This document shows positions 22,583 through 34,651 of a stretch of 64,000 nucleotides of DNA, one piece after another. The translations under genes and the position numbers were made by a program. The notes beneath the pieces were generated by a model, which ran no database searches, had not been told where the DNA came from, and worked only from the letters and a program-made list of their open reading frames with translations. How positions within the stretch are numbered: position 1 is the first letter of the stretch; every line of letters starts with the position of its first letter. Source of the DNA: Babylonia areolata (Eukaryota > Mollusca > Gastropoda > Neogastropoda > Buccinidae); NCBI RefSeq assembly GCF_041734735.1, contig NC_134905.1, forward strand, positions 12,313,714 through 12,377,713. The letters are read 5' to 3'.

Positions 22583-23505
22583 GCGCCGAGCACGCATTTA
22601 TACGGGTGTATATGTGCGCACACATGTTCATGTGCACGTGCACGCACGTGTGTCGCACAATGGGTGTATCCTCCGTCGCAAAGTCCACGCCCCGTCCACA
22701 CTCTCTGTACTGTGTCCTCAACGTGCCAGCTGAAATGTCAGCAGGAACAACAGTGGTTACCCCACCACGCCAATTTTGACCACTTTCCCGTGACAGGAGT
22801 GTCAACAGGCAAATTCACCCCTCATCATCTGCACTTTGCCCCTGACAAAGGCTGGAGGTGTGATATTGGAGCATGTGAATCCTCCATCCTCAGTATAATT
22901 TAACTCCCCGGATTTTTTCATCATTTCACGACCCTGTCTGTACATTTTCAACTTTCCAAGACGTGAAATTCTGTGTTGATTGATTGTGTTTTCAACAATA
23001 ACAGAAACGGTAACCTTCCGGTCTTTGTTTCCTTCTTTCCTTCGTTCGTTCATTTCATTTTGATTTATTCTCTTCAGGCTTTAGGAATGAGTGCGTCATT
23101 TGTGTACCAGTAAACAAGGGAAACAATTCAATCTGTTTTTTCGTTCTTGTTTGCTTAATTCCACACGCACCTTTTTTTTCTTTCTGTCTTTCGTTCTGTC
23201 TGTCTGTCTGTTTAGGTTTGGTTTGAACATATTCAGTTTCTCGACCGCTGAGGAATCATGGAATGCACAGTAGTTACGACTGCTGATGCTGATGCTGGAA
23301 ACATATATTTTGCTGTCATTGATGCATATCTGTCAATCTACTTCCATCTGCATTGTATTGTATTGTATTCTATTACGCTTTTATCACAAAGGATTTATCT
23401 CAATGGAATTCAGGCTGCTCTCCGCAGGGTGAACGCCTCGCCACAGTGCAACGGAATCCATTCATATATTTTCTGTTTTATTTCTACAAGTGTATTTGCT
23501 TTTCT
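22583..23505. other. Intergenic sequence without recognised genes
   Basis: Contains short CA-rich and TTTC/CTGT-rich stretches. No domain, RNA gene or clear element seen. Confidence 0.5.
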
Positions 23506-23626
23506 CTCAAAGTGGATTTCTACAACATTTTGCAAGGGACAACACTTTTGTTGCCGTGTGTTCTTTGACGTGCTTTAAACGCATGCTACACACGGGACCT
23601 CGGTTTATTCGAATGGCATTATGGTT
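23506..23626 (-). mobile_element. SINE family S3, partial copy
   Basis: Shares TTTCTACAACATTTTGCAAGG and ACACGGGACCTCGGTTTAT with the better copy at 57190-57440; lacks the tRNA-like head, which is replaced by a (TG)n tract. Confidence 0.7.
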
Positions 23627-23637
23627 ACTGTTCTCGC

Positions 23638-23638
<1 letters not shown>

Positions 23639-23690
<52 letters not shown>
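23639..23690. repeat. (TG)26 microsatellite
   Basis: Uninterrupted GT dinucleotides. Confidence 0.95.
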
Positions 23691-23695
<5 letters not shown>

Positions 23696-24247
23696 GAAAA
23701 TTTCGTTTCGTTTGGAGAGAGTGAGATAGATAGACAGAGAAGAGTAGAACTTCAGAAGAACATTATGTTTTCGATATGGCTTTTGTTAAATATTTGAAGA
23801 ATGGATAAGATGTCAGAAAAAACAACAACAGTTTTCAACAGCCCCGCACCCCTCTCTGTCTGAAGTGAGGAAAACGGGGAAAGGGATGGGGATTATCCAG
23901 GGGTAAGATTGGACTTGGGATCATCTCTACAGAATGAACTGGTAACCCTGGTTCTACGCATCTCAGAATTTGTAATGACGCATGCTTTGGTTGTGTTCGT
24001 TGTCACACAAAATAATAGCGTAAAACGATAGTGTCAAAAACTAAACTACTTAGATTTTTGTTTCACCCATGTTCGCACCCCCCCTTCAATCTATACATCC
24101 ATACATCTTTTGAAGCATTTAAATACATAATTATCATTATACCTGTCATACAAAATAGAGAGGAAACGAAACGAAACTTTGTTTTTTTAAGATGGTAAAG
24201 GAATAAGCACGAAATGCTTTTCTTTTTTAACATCCGGTCCTGTGGAA

Positions 24248-24310
24248 GAGAGAGAGAGAGAGGGAGAGAGAGAGAGGCAGACAGACAGACAGACATACAG
24301 ACAGACAGAG
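24248..24310. repeat. GA-rich and CAGA-rich tract
   Basis: (GA)n with GGGAGA interruptions passing into (CAGA)n. Confidence 0.85.
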
Positions 24311-24610
24311 AATGTAAGAACAAAAGAAGGAACGAACCAATGTCATCTATCGCTGTAAAAATGTACACCCCATTCAAGGAAACACAACGAACAACGTAGA
24401 AGTCGAGACACCGCGGCCAGCTGTTACCTGTACCCATTGTCATTTCCTTGTCACGTTTACATTGTCAGCCACTGTCATGCTACATGATTATCATCATACC
24501 GAAATGGTAAACAAGTCTCTTGGAGACGGCTGGCTGTCACAGCTACTTGGAAGAATAGACAGGAATCACTGTCTGGCCTCCTGTACATGGGGGTGGGGGC
24601 TGGGGATTAG

Positions 24611-24728
24611 TGCGCGCGCGCGCGCGCGCGCGTGTGTGTATGCATGCGCGCGCGCGCGTGTAGGTGTATGTGTAAGTGTATGTGATGTGCGTGTTCGTGT
24701 ACACGTGCGTGCGTGTGTTTATGTGTGC

Positions 24729-24822
<94 letters not shown>
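24611..24822. repeat. Compound microsatellite (CG)n, (TG)n, (GA)n
   Basis: Two CGCGCG blocks (24611-24632, 24646-24658), a TG-rich bridge, a pure (TG)n at 24732-24772 and (GA)25 to 24822. Confidence 0.93.
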
Positions 24823-24826
<4 letters not shown>

Positions 24827-25976
24827 CAGAAAGACAGAACAAAAACAGAGACAGACAGCATGAGAGAAAGAGAGAGAGACAGGCAGTGAGAACATGAAGA
24901 GACACAAATGAACATGAAGAGACACATGTCAGTGTTCGGTGGGTTATGGGAATTTAGCTTCTTATGATGTATATCTACAGCACTACTCCAGTCTACTGAT
25001 ACGTAATGAATGCGAGAAAAAACACTGAGCGTGGAAGACCATTTTGCGAGCATCACTGTCTATGTCAGGCTCGAGCTGATGAAATAAAAACAAACTGCGT
25101 GCCAACTTTTTCCGACAGACTAAATGTGAGATTGCCATTTGTGTTCATTATCTCTATGAGAGAGGGAAAAAGTCAGACTTAACAGTACGACGCAGACATG
25201 ATCATTTATTGCCGCGAAAACACCACTGAAAAGGGGGAGGAAAGGGAGGAGGAATTTTAGTGGGGATGGGGGAGGTGAACTGGATGAGAATAAGAATAAG
25301 AATAATAAGAAGAATATTAACAACAATGACAATAACAACGTCACCGTCATTAACTGAGAATTAACAAAAATGTTGCATTTTGATGCTCGGAGAGGGCCAT
25401 ACCTTAATGCGGAGGGGATCATGACAAAATTGGTCACCTTGGTGTTTGTCGTAGCCTATATCATCCCATGTGCAATGAAGACAGCGACAGTGTTGCTGCT
25501 GCTGACGAATGCCAGCGGTGTGCCGTGTGCCAGGTGAGACATTGATACTGTGTGTTTTCCATGCTGAAGTGACCGGCAGCCATATTGGAAGTCTGCTTCG
25601 GTGTTTTACTTTGTAAAATGTAAGGTATTGTTTATATATCTTCTTTTTTTTCATATAATGAATTTCATTCATTCATTCATTTCCGTGTTTACTATATGCT
25701 GTGTAAAACGTGACTTGCAAAGATACACAGCTTGTCTGTTTATCTATTTTCTTGTGGGGCCTCTGTTGTTCTATTTTTTCCCACTGTCTGTTTTCTTTTT
25801 TGTCTCGTCTTTTTTTCTGCACAGCACACATACTTTTCTCTCCTTCTCCCTTTTGTTTACATTAAAATTTACGTATTTAATTTTTGTGTCCGAGCAATTT
25901 TCACTATATTATGATGTAAACAAATGAGAAATGAAACCTTCACAGCGTTATCAAAGCAAAAATAATAGTTAATATA
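24823..25976. other. Intergenic sequence without recognised genes
   Basis: Mixed AT-rich sequence with small GAA/AATAAG-rich patches near 25280-25330 and an ATTC run near 25660. No exon or element recognised. Confidence 0.5.
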
Positions 25977-26357
25977 TTCTCCTTCTTCGCTCGCGGGCTG
26001 CAATTCCCACGTTCACTCGTATGTACACGAGTGGGCTTTTACATGTTTGACCATGTTTACCCCGCCATGAAGGCAGCCATACTCTGTTTTCGGGGGTGTG
26101 CATGCTGGGTGTGTTCTTGTTTCCATGACCCACCGAACGCTGACATGGAATACAGGATCTTTAACGTGCGTGTTTGATGTTCTGCTTGCGTATACACATG
26201 AAGGGGGTTAGGTACAAGCAGGTCTGCACATAATTATGTTGACCTGGGAGATCGGAGAAATCTCCGCCCTTTACCCACCAGGCGTCGCTACCGAGATTCG
26301 AACCCGGGACCCTCAGATTGAAAGTCCAACGCTTTAACCACTCGGCTATTGCGCCCG
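25977..26357 (-). mobile_element. Full-length tRNA-derived SINE, family S2, with (GAA)n tail
   Basis: Read on the minus strand it opens with a tRNA-like head GGGCGCAATAGCCGAGTGG (box A), ATTGAAAGT-type anticodon region and GGGTTCGAATCTCGG (box B). The body includes GGGTAAAGGGCGGAG, AACGTGCGTGTTTG-like and CACTCGTGTACATACGAGTG palindromic parts, and it ends GAAGAAGGAG. This resembles a SINE that is abundant in gastropod genomes as I recall it; no search was run. It is not a functional tRNA gene because the anticodon stem is mismatched and it is fused to a 300-base body. Confidence 0.85.
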
Positions 26358-26621
26358 TTGTAATATATTCATTTCCATATCTATTTAATAGCCTTGTCTG
26401 TTTCTGCTGGCAAATGCGAGCAGATTATTGAAACCAAGTTTATTTCTTATTCAGTTGCAACGTCGGTTTGTTTAATAAATGTACGTATATAGCAATCGTC
26501 TGTGCATTCACTTGTTTACTTTGGTATGCATTTACCTCAAGTAGGCTACAAGTGAACAGTGTATAGTGACATTGTTGTGTTCTCATTTATTTATGACCTG
26601 CTTTGAAGGAGGGGAGGGGAG

Positions 26622-26880
26622 GGGGCGCCGAGGCAGAATCGGTGAGGCGAAGGACTTGTGATCCAGTGTTCACCAGTGATCAGGGTTCGAGGCCCCGTTT
26701 CGGCATGGTGCTGTGTCCTCACTTCACCCAGGTGTGAACGGGTACCTGGGGAAGTTTAAAAGAGCGGAAGGAGAGGACTGGGCCCCGCCTTCCCGTACCG
26801 AGTTTCAGACATGATGAATATGAATTCACTGCCCTAATGGCCGTAAAAGGCTATGGAACCATTTCATATTAAAATCATTC
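26622..26880 (+). mobile_element. tRNA-derived SINE, family S4
   Basis: Head with box-A-like GAGGCAGAATCGGTGAGG and box B GGGTTCGAGGCCCC. The body is GTACCTGGGGAAGTTTAAAAG, and the 3' block CTGGGCCCCGCCTTCCCGTA ... GGCCGTAAAAGGCTATGG also occurs at 43413-43505. Confidence 0.8.
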
Positions 26881-27154
26881 ATAACAATCACCCATCATCC
26901 TCTTTCATGCTTCTTCCTTCCTTCGTCTGTTTCCTCCCACCTTTCTTTCTTTCTTCCATTCTTCCCATTTCTTTCTTACGTTGAGCATGACTTGAATTGT
27001 CATGAGGGGAAAAAGCGACGGTTAAGTGCCACATACCCGTTGCAATCCACGAAATTACACGAGCATTTATCGAACAACAGACTGGAGTTTATTTGGAAAT
27101 ATGACGGCGTTTCTTTATAAACACACGTGCACGTACACAGACGAACAGACTCCG

Positions 27155-27165
27155 CCCCCCCCTCT

Positions 27166-27199
<34 letters not shown>
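27155..27199. repeat. Poly(C) tract, about 27 uninterrupted C
   Basis: C7-TCTT-C27 followed by CACACACA. The complementary strand is an uninterrupted G run. It may be affected by assembly error. Confidence 0.9.
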
Positions 27200-28187
27200 A
27201 CACACACATGACCTTTAGGCTACCTGAGAGACCCGAGGGCACATAGACTTAAGAATATAGATCTGGGGTAATATTCCCTGTATCCTGTCCATGTATATCA
27301 GACTGCCAAAGTGACCAAAAATGATTCAAGAAGGTCACGCAATATGATTGTTTTGCTTTTACATTATTTTAGCTTATATAAGTATAGTAGTTTACGTTAG
27401 GGAAGGTCACGCAGCCATCATCGTCATTTTTTCCGCTACAGAGCCCGTTTTTTTTTTGTTTTTTGTTTTCCCCAGAAGCGCCTGTTAATGCAATACAGTT
27501 ATTTGATCAATTTTAGATACTTATGTTTCATCAGCTCTATTGTCCAGTCCAAGGTTTCTTCGAACGAATGCACTAGTTCCTGAGATGGCGACGTGTGTAC
27601 TTGAATAATGAAATCGGTTTTTGAAGAAACTAAGCGTAAGAATAAAAGAATAAAAAACTAATACGGGATCAAAACGTGCGTTACCGTGTTCTAAATTCCA
27701 TGGATACGAGGTCGAGACAAACACGAGTCCGTTAAGCTAATTATTTGCACACGAGTTTGGCAAAAATTGAAACATACTCAGTCTGGATGATACAGGAAAA
27801 CAATATATAGCGTTCTTATCGATTTTCCTTATCCTATTTATTTTTACCCAACAGTCAAGCAACTCATATTCCCGGAATTTACTAAATTGTTTGTTATTTT
27901 TCTATGAGGGGGATAGCTCGAAGAAAAATCATGCCGAAAATGGGAGAAAAACAGTGGTGTTCAAAATACACAATCTATTTTCCGATAATTATAGATTTCA
28001 AATGTACGCTTTTTTGTGTTTGAAGCACCCTTACAAATGCAACTTTCTGTCTCTGTCTCTCTCTTTCTCGCAGTTTCAGAGTATTGGATAATTCTGAATA
28101 TTCTTAAGGATGCAAATGGAATGCTATTGTCAGCACGTCCCCCTTCCCAGCATCCCAGTGCAATGATGCCTATGGCCTGAATACAGT

Positions 28188-28191
<4 letters not shown>

Positions 28192-28231
<40 letters not shown>
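28192..28231. repeat. (CT)20 microsatellite
   Basis: Uninterrupted CT dinucleotides. Confidence 0.95.
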
Positions 28232-28234
<3 letters not shown>

Positions 28235-28239
28235 CGTTT

Positions 28240-28690
28240 CAGAATTTAAAGATCGACAATATGTATGTCTCAACAAGACTGGTACGATCATATGGAAGAG
28301 AATGGAAAATATACATGGTTTCTTTCGTCTAACACTTGCAGCCTGAAAAATATTTGTCATAATACACAAATGGCCCAGATATATACTGGCCAGATTTCGA
28401 AAGGGACTCTGGGTTGAATGCGAATAAAACCTGGTTCATGTCAGGCAGAGTAGAAAATAATACATGTTCAGTTTGTAGAATAAACGGTAACGAAGATGAA
28501 TCGCATTTTCTGTTTCAATATAAAGTATATGAACCCATCCGAAAAAATGTCACCTGTTTCAGGTGCCTGTTGTTAGGACACAAAACCTTGCTGATGTGCT
28601 GACACCACAAAATGAAGAATTAATCAAATCTTTGGCAAAGTATATTGCTGAAGCCAGTACGATGAGGAAACGTTCGATTCCGGTATGATA
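28240..28690 (+). mobile_element. L1-like (Tx1-type) LINE, C-terminal remnant
   Basis: The plus strand encodes GTLGLNANKTW in pieces, then the cysteine/histidine motif CSVCRINGNEDESHFLFQY and YEPIRKN. After a frame change comes LADVLTPQNEELIKSLAKYI, ending AEASTMRKRSI. The order CxxC...DE.HFLF...Y..IRK then AKYI is the C-terminal end of L1/Tx1-type RT proteins. Only the last about 150 codons survive, with at least two frame breaks. Confidence 0.75.
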
Positions 28691-29194
28691 AGAACTAGAC
28701 TTGTTGTTCCGACATGTTAATTTTCGTTTAATTTCTTCCTCTGCTTGGTGGTCGCTTGCTGAATGGTAACGACTTGAATGATCTAGAACGAGATCTATTT
28801 TGTAAGTGTATAAATTAAGTGAAATATGTAAATATTCATAATAATGTTTGAAATACTGCTTTATTTTCTGTAAGCGTTTTGCATTTCATTTTTGTTTCAC
28901 AATGAGAATGTCCCCATTTCACAAAGGTTTTTCAGTCAATGACTAAAAAGAAAAAAAGTTTTAGTGTTCAGTTCTCTCTCTCTCAATAACTATCCGCTGC
29001 TTCTTTGTAACTAAAAGTAAATATGTGCATAAGTGGCATAACTGTGTTTAGAAAGGCAGTATATTCTGTAAAAGAAATATGGACATATGATTGAAATTGT
29101 GAATGTAAACAACTATTTAGTACATATTTTTTCTATATGTTTAGATTTTACGTTTCTATGTAAAAACATTGGAAGTAGAGCACAAATTGCATTG

Positions 29195-29258
<64 letters not shown>
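29195..29258. repeat. (CA)n(TA)n microsatellite
   Basis: About 22 CA units followed by about 9 TA units. Confidence 0.93.
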
Positions 29259-29259
<1 letters not shown>

Positions 29260-29342
29260 AGAAAATGCCATTAGTGCAAGATGAATCGATGAAATCATTC
29301 CTGAAAATATTTGAATCGCAAATCCAGCCTATGATGGGGTCT

Positions 29343-29620
29343 TGACACTACTGCTATATACTGTAAAAAAAAATCATTCATATGCTTTGAAAAAAAATTC
29401 TTGGAGGCTACACCTAATGATATCAGCTATGGTGAACTGCTGCTATATACTGTGAAAAAATCATTCATATGCTTTGAAAAAACGTTCTTGGAGGCTACAC
29501 CTAATGATATCATCTATGGTGAACTGCTGCTATATTCTGTGAAAAAATCATTCATATGCTTTGAAAAAAAATCTTGGAGGCTACACCTAATGAATTCGTC
29601 TATGGTGAGACAGCCAGATA
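29343..29620. repeat. Three-copy tandem repeat of about 88 bases
   Basis: CTGCTATATACTGTGAAAAAA ... TTCTTGGAGGCTACACCTAATGA repeated three times with few changes. Confidence 0.9.
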
Positions 29621-30339
29621 CCCAATATCGCTGGTCTCCGCTGTCAAATATATCAAGTTAAGTATTGGCTTAAGTTAATACAAATGGACGAACACAAACT
29701 ACCTTATAAAGCATACAAAATGTTTTTGGAATTAGAAAGCAAGGATAGAAAAAAGGGTTCCAAATGTGGAGAATGGCTATATAAACTTGGTTTTGGTTTT
29801 TTATTTTCAAAGACGTATGTCAAATGCAGGAAATCTTCAGAGGTCCAGGAAATCCACGAACCCCCCCCCCCTCCCCCCCCCCTCCCCCAAAAAAACAAAA
29901 CGCACGCAGTAATCCGAAACTCAACTAATACATCGAGTAGTTTATGAGTCTAGATGAACATGATAGACATTTGAAAGATTTGAACTGGGAGCATGTCTGT
30001 GTTCAACCATGTGTATGTTCCCCCAGGTGCTTGTTCCAACACAGTTATTTTGGTAGATCCATATCTTTCAAGCCAATGTCCCCTAAGGTCTCTATATGAC
30101 CCCCCCACCCCTCCCATAATCTATGTTCCATCAGATCCATCCCCCAAGTCTAGATCTTTCTCCAGATTTATGTTTTTAGAAAAATCTATTCTTTATTATT
30201 ATCATATATACACTTTTCGGTAGCTGTTAGGAGTCAGCAGTGGTTATAAAAAAAATTACTAACATTGCATAATTCAGAAATATGTTGACGCAAGCTGCGC
30301 ACTTCTGGTTTGTGGTAGTACTGTAAATCATCATAACAA

Positions 30340-31230
30340 GTCAAGAAGATAATATTGCACAGCATGATAAAATGCAGAATTCTGAACTTTTTGGGTCGTG
30401 GTCAGTTGTGGTCAGACTGGTCAGCAATGATCAGCAGAAGTCAGTAGGGGTCTGTCAAATCATGTAAAGACGTGCAATACTGCATAAACATCACAAAAAA
30501 CAATCTGAACAGTTTTTAGACAGACGTCAGTGGTGGGCAACGGTGGTCAGTTAACGATAAAACAGATAAAGATAGTTTAGGTTTCGTGTCAGTCATCGGT
30601 CACTTGACTCAGTTTTTTTTTTTCCATAAAATTGGTCACTTTGATTAAAAAGGGTTTTTGTAGTTTTCTCTTATTCTGCAAAACAATCGCGACTGCAGCT
30701 TTTAACCCATAAAAATATGAATACAATCGATACTGTTGTTGCTCTGCACTTCCACATCGAGCAGTCAAACACTGTTAAAAATAAATCAAACATTGCAGCC
30801 CAGCCGGGAAAGGAAAGACAATTATAAATTTTGGGGTGTAGGGTGGCAAGAATAAGGGTTGTTTTTCTGGATCCATTGATTTTTACAATGATCCATTGAT
30901 TTTGTAGTGAACCGGTCAAATGACCCATGGTGTCCTCAACCAAACATAACCTCTGGATAAACACGTGCATTGCGATCAGTGGTGGCAAGATGTGGTCATG
31001 AAATGATCAACAGTAATGAGTAGTGGTCATCTAATGGTCATGTCAAGAAGTCTTAATACTGCAAGACCGTCACAAAGTAATGCAGTCTGAACACTATTAG
31101 TCGTCAACTGTTATTTAGTGAACAGTTAGATAGTCAGCACTGGTCAGTGGGCTGATAGGCAGGCAGCGGTCACAACTTGCCTCTCAAAATAATGGACAGA
31201 CCTGACATTATTATGCAGTCAGTTGACTTC
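30340..31230. repeat. Old imperfect repeats rich in GGTCAG/AGTGGTCA
   Basis: Blocks near 30356-30470, 30470-30600 and 30960-31110 share an order: GTGGTCAG, then TGTCAA(G/A), then an AATACTGCA-like part, then CATCACAA and CTGAACA. This suggests a decayed tandem array with units of roughly 110-130 bases. Confidence 0.55.
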
Positions 31231-31562
31231 TAGGTGTGGTCAGATGTATCCAGAAGCAGGCATAAACACGTGGGAACATGAGCTGTTTGTGCATAGACTT
31301 GTTGGGGACACATACTTTGGGGTTGGAGGGGCGTGGGGGGCGAATTAGGGATGACCCCTTTCAACCCGAACCCCAGAGCGCGACTTCAAGAGGTTTACAA
31401 AGAAACAAATGCGATAATTCATTTTCTTCAAAATATGTTAAAGCTAATGTTTTTTTCCTCAACAGAGTGTAATAAATCGATGAAAATAAACAAATGAATC
31501 TAGGTTTTCTCTAGGTCTGCACCTGTGCTCTTTTCCTCCTCTTCTCACCATCATGATTTCCA

Positions 31563-31715
31563 GCACACACACACATACACACACACGCACACACACACAC
31601 ACGCGCGCGCGCACACACGCACACACACATGCACACACACGCACGCACAAACACACACACACACACGTGCGCGCACGCACGCACACACACACACGCACGC
31701 ACACACACGCACGCG
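31563..31715. repeat. CA-rich microsatellite with CGCG blocks
   Basis: Interrupted (CA)n with GCGCGCGC near 31601 and many ACGC variants. Confidence 0.9.
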
Positions 31716-32094
31716 AGCAAATGCAAGGAAAAGGGAGGGCGGGGGGACGTCCCATAATTTCCACTGTGGTACGTTTCAGGAAACCGAAACGTTCTCCGGG
31801 GGACTACAGAAGGGGGGTGGGGGGGACGATCTGGGACGTTACACTGGGATATATCATGAAAGAAAGCGCAGAGTACAGACCTCCATATCAGCATCGTCAT
31901 TCATCACCAAAAAAGAAAAAAAAAAAAAGAAGCTAGATTATGTGGCTTTTACGCCCTGCTACCACGGTGACCTAAATTTCAACCCCATCTACTTTCAGGG
32001 GTAGGAATCATTCCCGTCAAGGTCTGCGGTGTCAGCGATTCATGTGGGACTGCCGCCTGAGAGACGTGGTGGGGAGGGGACGCTCATTCAGAAT

Positions 32095-32345
32095 GGCTGA
32101 ACGATTGTTGCTGGAAGTAGTGCCCTGCATAAGTTGAATCAGACCAGGCACGACTGAAGTGACTGGGTGTCAGGCAAGGGCTCCTGTGGAGTGCAGCCAC
32201 CTGGCGGTCAGACCGCCATAGTTGCCAGTGGACTGCCGGTGTTGAAACTGTGGCTGTGTATGGAGGACTGGAAATGGGCAACGTGAGAGCAATGCCACCA
32301 AAATAGTGCAGATGAATGACAGAAAAAACCCCACCCAGCCCCGAA
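32095..32345 (+). repeat. Dispersed repeat family S6, copy 1
   Basis: Shares GTTGAATCAGACCAGGCAC, GAAGTGACT..., and GAGCAATGCCACCAAAATAG with 47225-47465 and, inverted, with 60297-60480. No coding potential and no tRNA-like head seen; family not recognised. Confidence 0.7.
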
Positions 32346-32762
32346 AACTGGCTATCATTTAACTGCAGCTGATTCACGTGGCCAGGAAGGCCGAGAGGGG
32401 AGGTCACAGCGCGAGGTGTTATTCCAAACGAGTTGCGTTTTCCTGTTATTTGCTGACCCAGAAAGTCAAAAGCGTCACCGAAATAGGAAGAGTAGTGCAG
32501 TAAAAGAAATGATGAGGAGAAACCAAAAACTGAAACAAAGAATACACACATGCTCTGGAATGCGCGTACTCTCCTCCACCCCCTCTTTCTCGCAAACACA
32601 CGCATAATGATGATAATGATAATGATAATTCAGTTTCAAAGTGCCTTTCCATGTAAAACATGCTGTACAATGTGGATACCGATGTTTAAGGAACCCCCCA
32701 AAACAAAAACAAACTTTCATGCACAGCCCTTACCAGTCAGCCAACCAAACACTCAATCATAA

Positions 32763-32892
32763 GTTTCAGTTTCAGTTTCAGTAGCTCAAGGAGGCGTCAC
32801 TGCGTTCGGACAAATCCATATACGCTACACCACATCTGCCAAGCAGATGCCTGACCAGCAGCGTAACCCAACGCGCTTAGTCAGGCCTTGAG
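32763..32892 (+). mobile_element. SINE family S1, copy 4 (best preserved)
   Basis: Runs from GTTTCAGTAGCTCAAGGAGG through TCACTGCGTTCGGACAAATC and ATATACGCTACACCACATCT to TAGTCAGGCCTTGAGG, then an A-rich tail. Promoter-like boxes: TAGCTCAAGGAGG and GTTCGGACAAATCC. Confidence 0.9.
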
Positions 32893-33184
32893 GAAAAAAA
32901 ACGAAAAACAACAACCGGGGAATAAATAATATAAATAAAAAAATAAATAATAACTATAATGTAAAAAAAAAGAGAAAAAAAGAGATAACAATGATGATAA
33001 ATAAGCAAATAGATGTAAAACATGAAAACACACATTCACATATACACCCACACATGCAAATAGACGTAAAACATGAAGACACACATTCACATATACACAC
33101 ACACATGCATAACAGATATGCACCGAACATGCAGTTTCACAGATATGAAAGCACAGTCAAATACATATAAACGTACATGAGCTC

Positions 33185-33282
33185 CAACACACACACACAC
33201 ACCACACGCATTACCCTGCACCTCCTCTACCCCCCTCCTCCACACACTCATTTCTAGTCTACGTATCACAGCTTCCACGGCA

Positions 33283-33318
<36 letters not shown>

Positions 33319-33361
33319 TGAACACTTACTTGTACAAGCACACACACACATGCCCATATCT

Positions 33362-33416
<55 letters not shown>

Positions 33417-33640
33417 CGTTCCAATATCCTGTTGCTCCCACAGTGTAGGCATGCATACACTCACATACCTCATCCTCTACCCCACCTCCCCCCGCACCCC
33501 CACCTCCCCCCTCACACACACACACACACACACACATGCACAGAACTCTCCTGACACTTGTGTACACTTACACTCTCGCGCATGCACAAACGCACTCAAA
33601 AATACAGACCCACACATGCACACAAACACACACATACACA
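33185..33640. repeat. Cluster of (CA)n and (TA)n microsatellites
   Basis: (CA)n at about 33188-33202, 33281-33316, 33363-33392 followed by (TA)n to 33416, and 33512-33536, with further CA-rich sequence to 33640. Confidence 0.92.
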
Positions 33641-33724
33641 CACGCACAGAGGCTGCCACTGATTGGCCGCAAGAGGGATGGGAAAAGATGTCTGATGCCA
33701 AGAACGTGGCGTCTAGTGTGTTGC

Positions 33725-34620
33725 TCAGTCTATTGTATTTGGAAAAGCCCACAGAGACTCTGTTCCGTTTTGAAGAAATTTGCGCAATGTTGGTTTGGAA
33801 ATGATGCCGATATTTGTTTGATTTGCAAAGCATCGTGCTCTACCTTTCATGTTAGACTTACGGCCACTCCCTCTCTCTGCTTTTATTTCTTTGAGGCGAT
33901 CGATGGTGTGATTGCCTTGTACCTGTTCTTTTTGATATTCTTTGACTTTTCTGAGGATTTCCGATTTTCCTAGATGTATGCCGCTCGTTGGTGTTGCGTT
34001 ACCAGCAAGTCTGTCAGCTCGCTCATTTCCCTTAACACATGCATGTCCCGGGCAGTATGACCATATGAGTTTTTTAATCTGAAAGTTGCGCATTGCCTTA
34101 TGCCACTCTGGGCTTCCCATTTCGTTTTCAATTTTCTGTATGAGGTTCATTGAGTCTGTTAGAATCATGGCATGTTGGTTTCTGGGCGTATGGATGGACG
34201 ATAGCCACTGGAGGGCATGTGTCACAGCTTCAACTTCCATCGTTGGGCTGGAGGTTGACTTTGTGGGCAGCATTCTCTTCCCTAACTGTTTTTCCATTTT
34301 GTTTCGCAGTGAATCCCCAACTGGATTGGTCTTTGGTGACTGAGCCATCTGTGTATATGATGATGTCCTCTTCTTTACTGTTTTCTTCTATGAGTAGCTT
34401 CACTTCCGCATCAGTTTTGCCCTCAGGCCATTCCCGACAATGTCTTCCTAGAGTGGGTGAAATGGCTGTGTTGAATAGATGGTTGAGGTTTTTTCGGGGT
34501 TTTTCTCCCATTCTTTTGTTTCTTTCAGGTCTTGTAGTCGGCATACTAGCTGGATTGTGTCTTCTGCTTGCCCCATCCATGATCTTCCTCGTCCTAGGCG
34601 ACTGCCTTTTGGTTCTTTGA
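33725..34620 (-). pseudogene. LINE B RNase H domain and tail
   Basis: Motifs on the minus strand: IIYTDGSVTKDQSSWGF (near 34380), EVEAVTHALQWLSS (near 34235), MILTDSMNLIQKI (near 34170) and WSYCPGHACVKGNERADRLA (near 34065). Together these supply the D-E-D-D core. The N-terminal and C-terminal halves are in different frames around 34290. The reading ends at a stop at about 33725. Confidence 0.88.
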
Positions 34621-34651
34621 CTGCGTCATGCAGTGGGTTTTGAGGGTTTTC

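Noticed and set aside
26270-26357. tRNA gene on the minus strand
   Set aside because: Box A and box B are good, but the anticodon stem is mismatched and the sequence continues into a SINE body with a (GAA)n tail.
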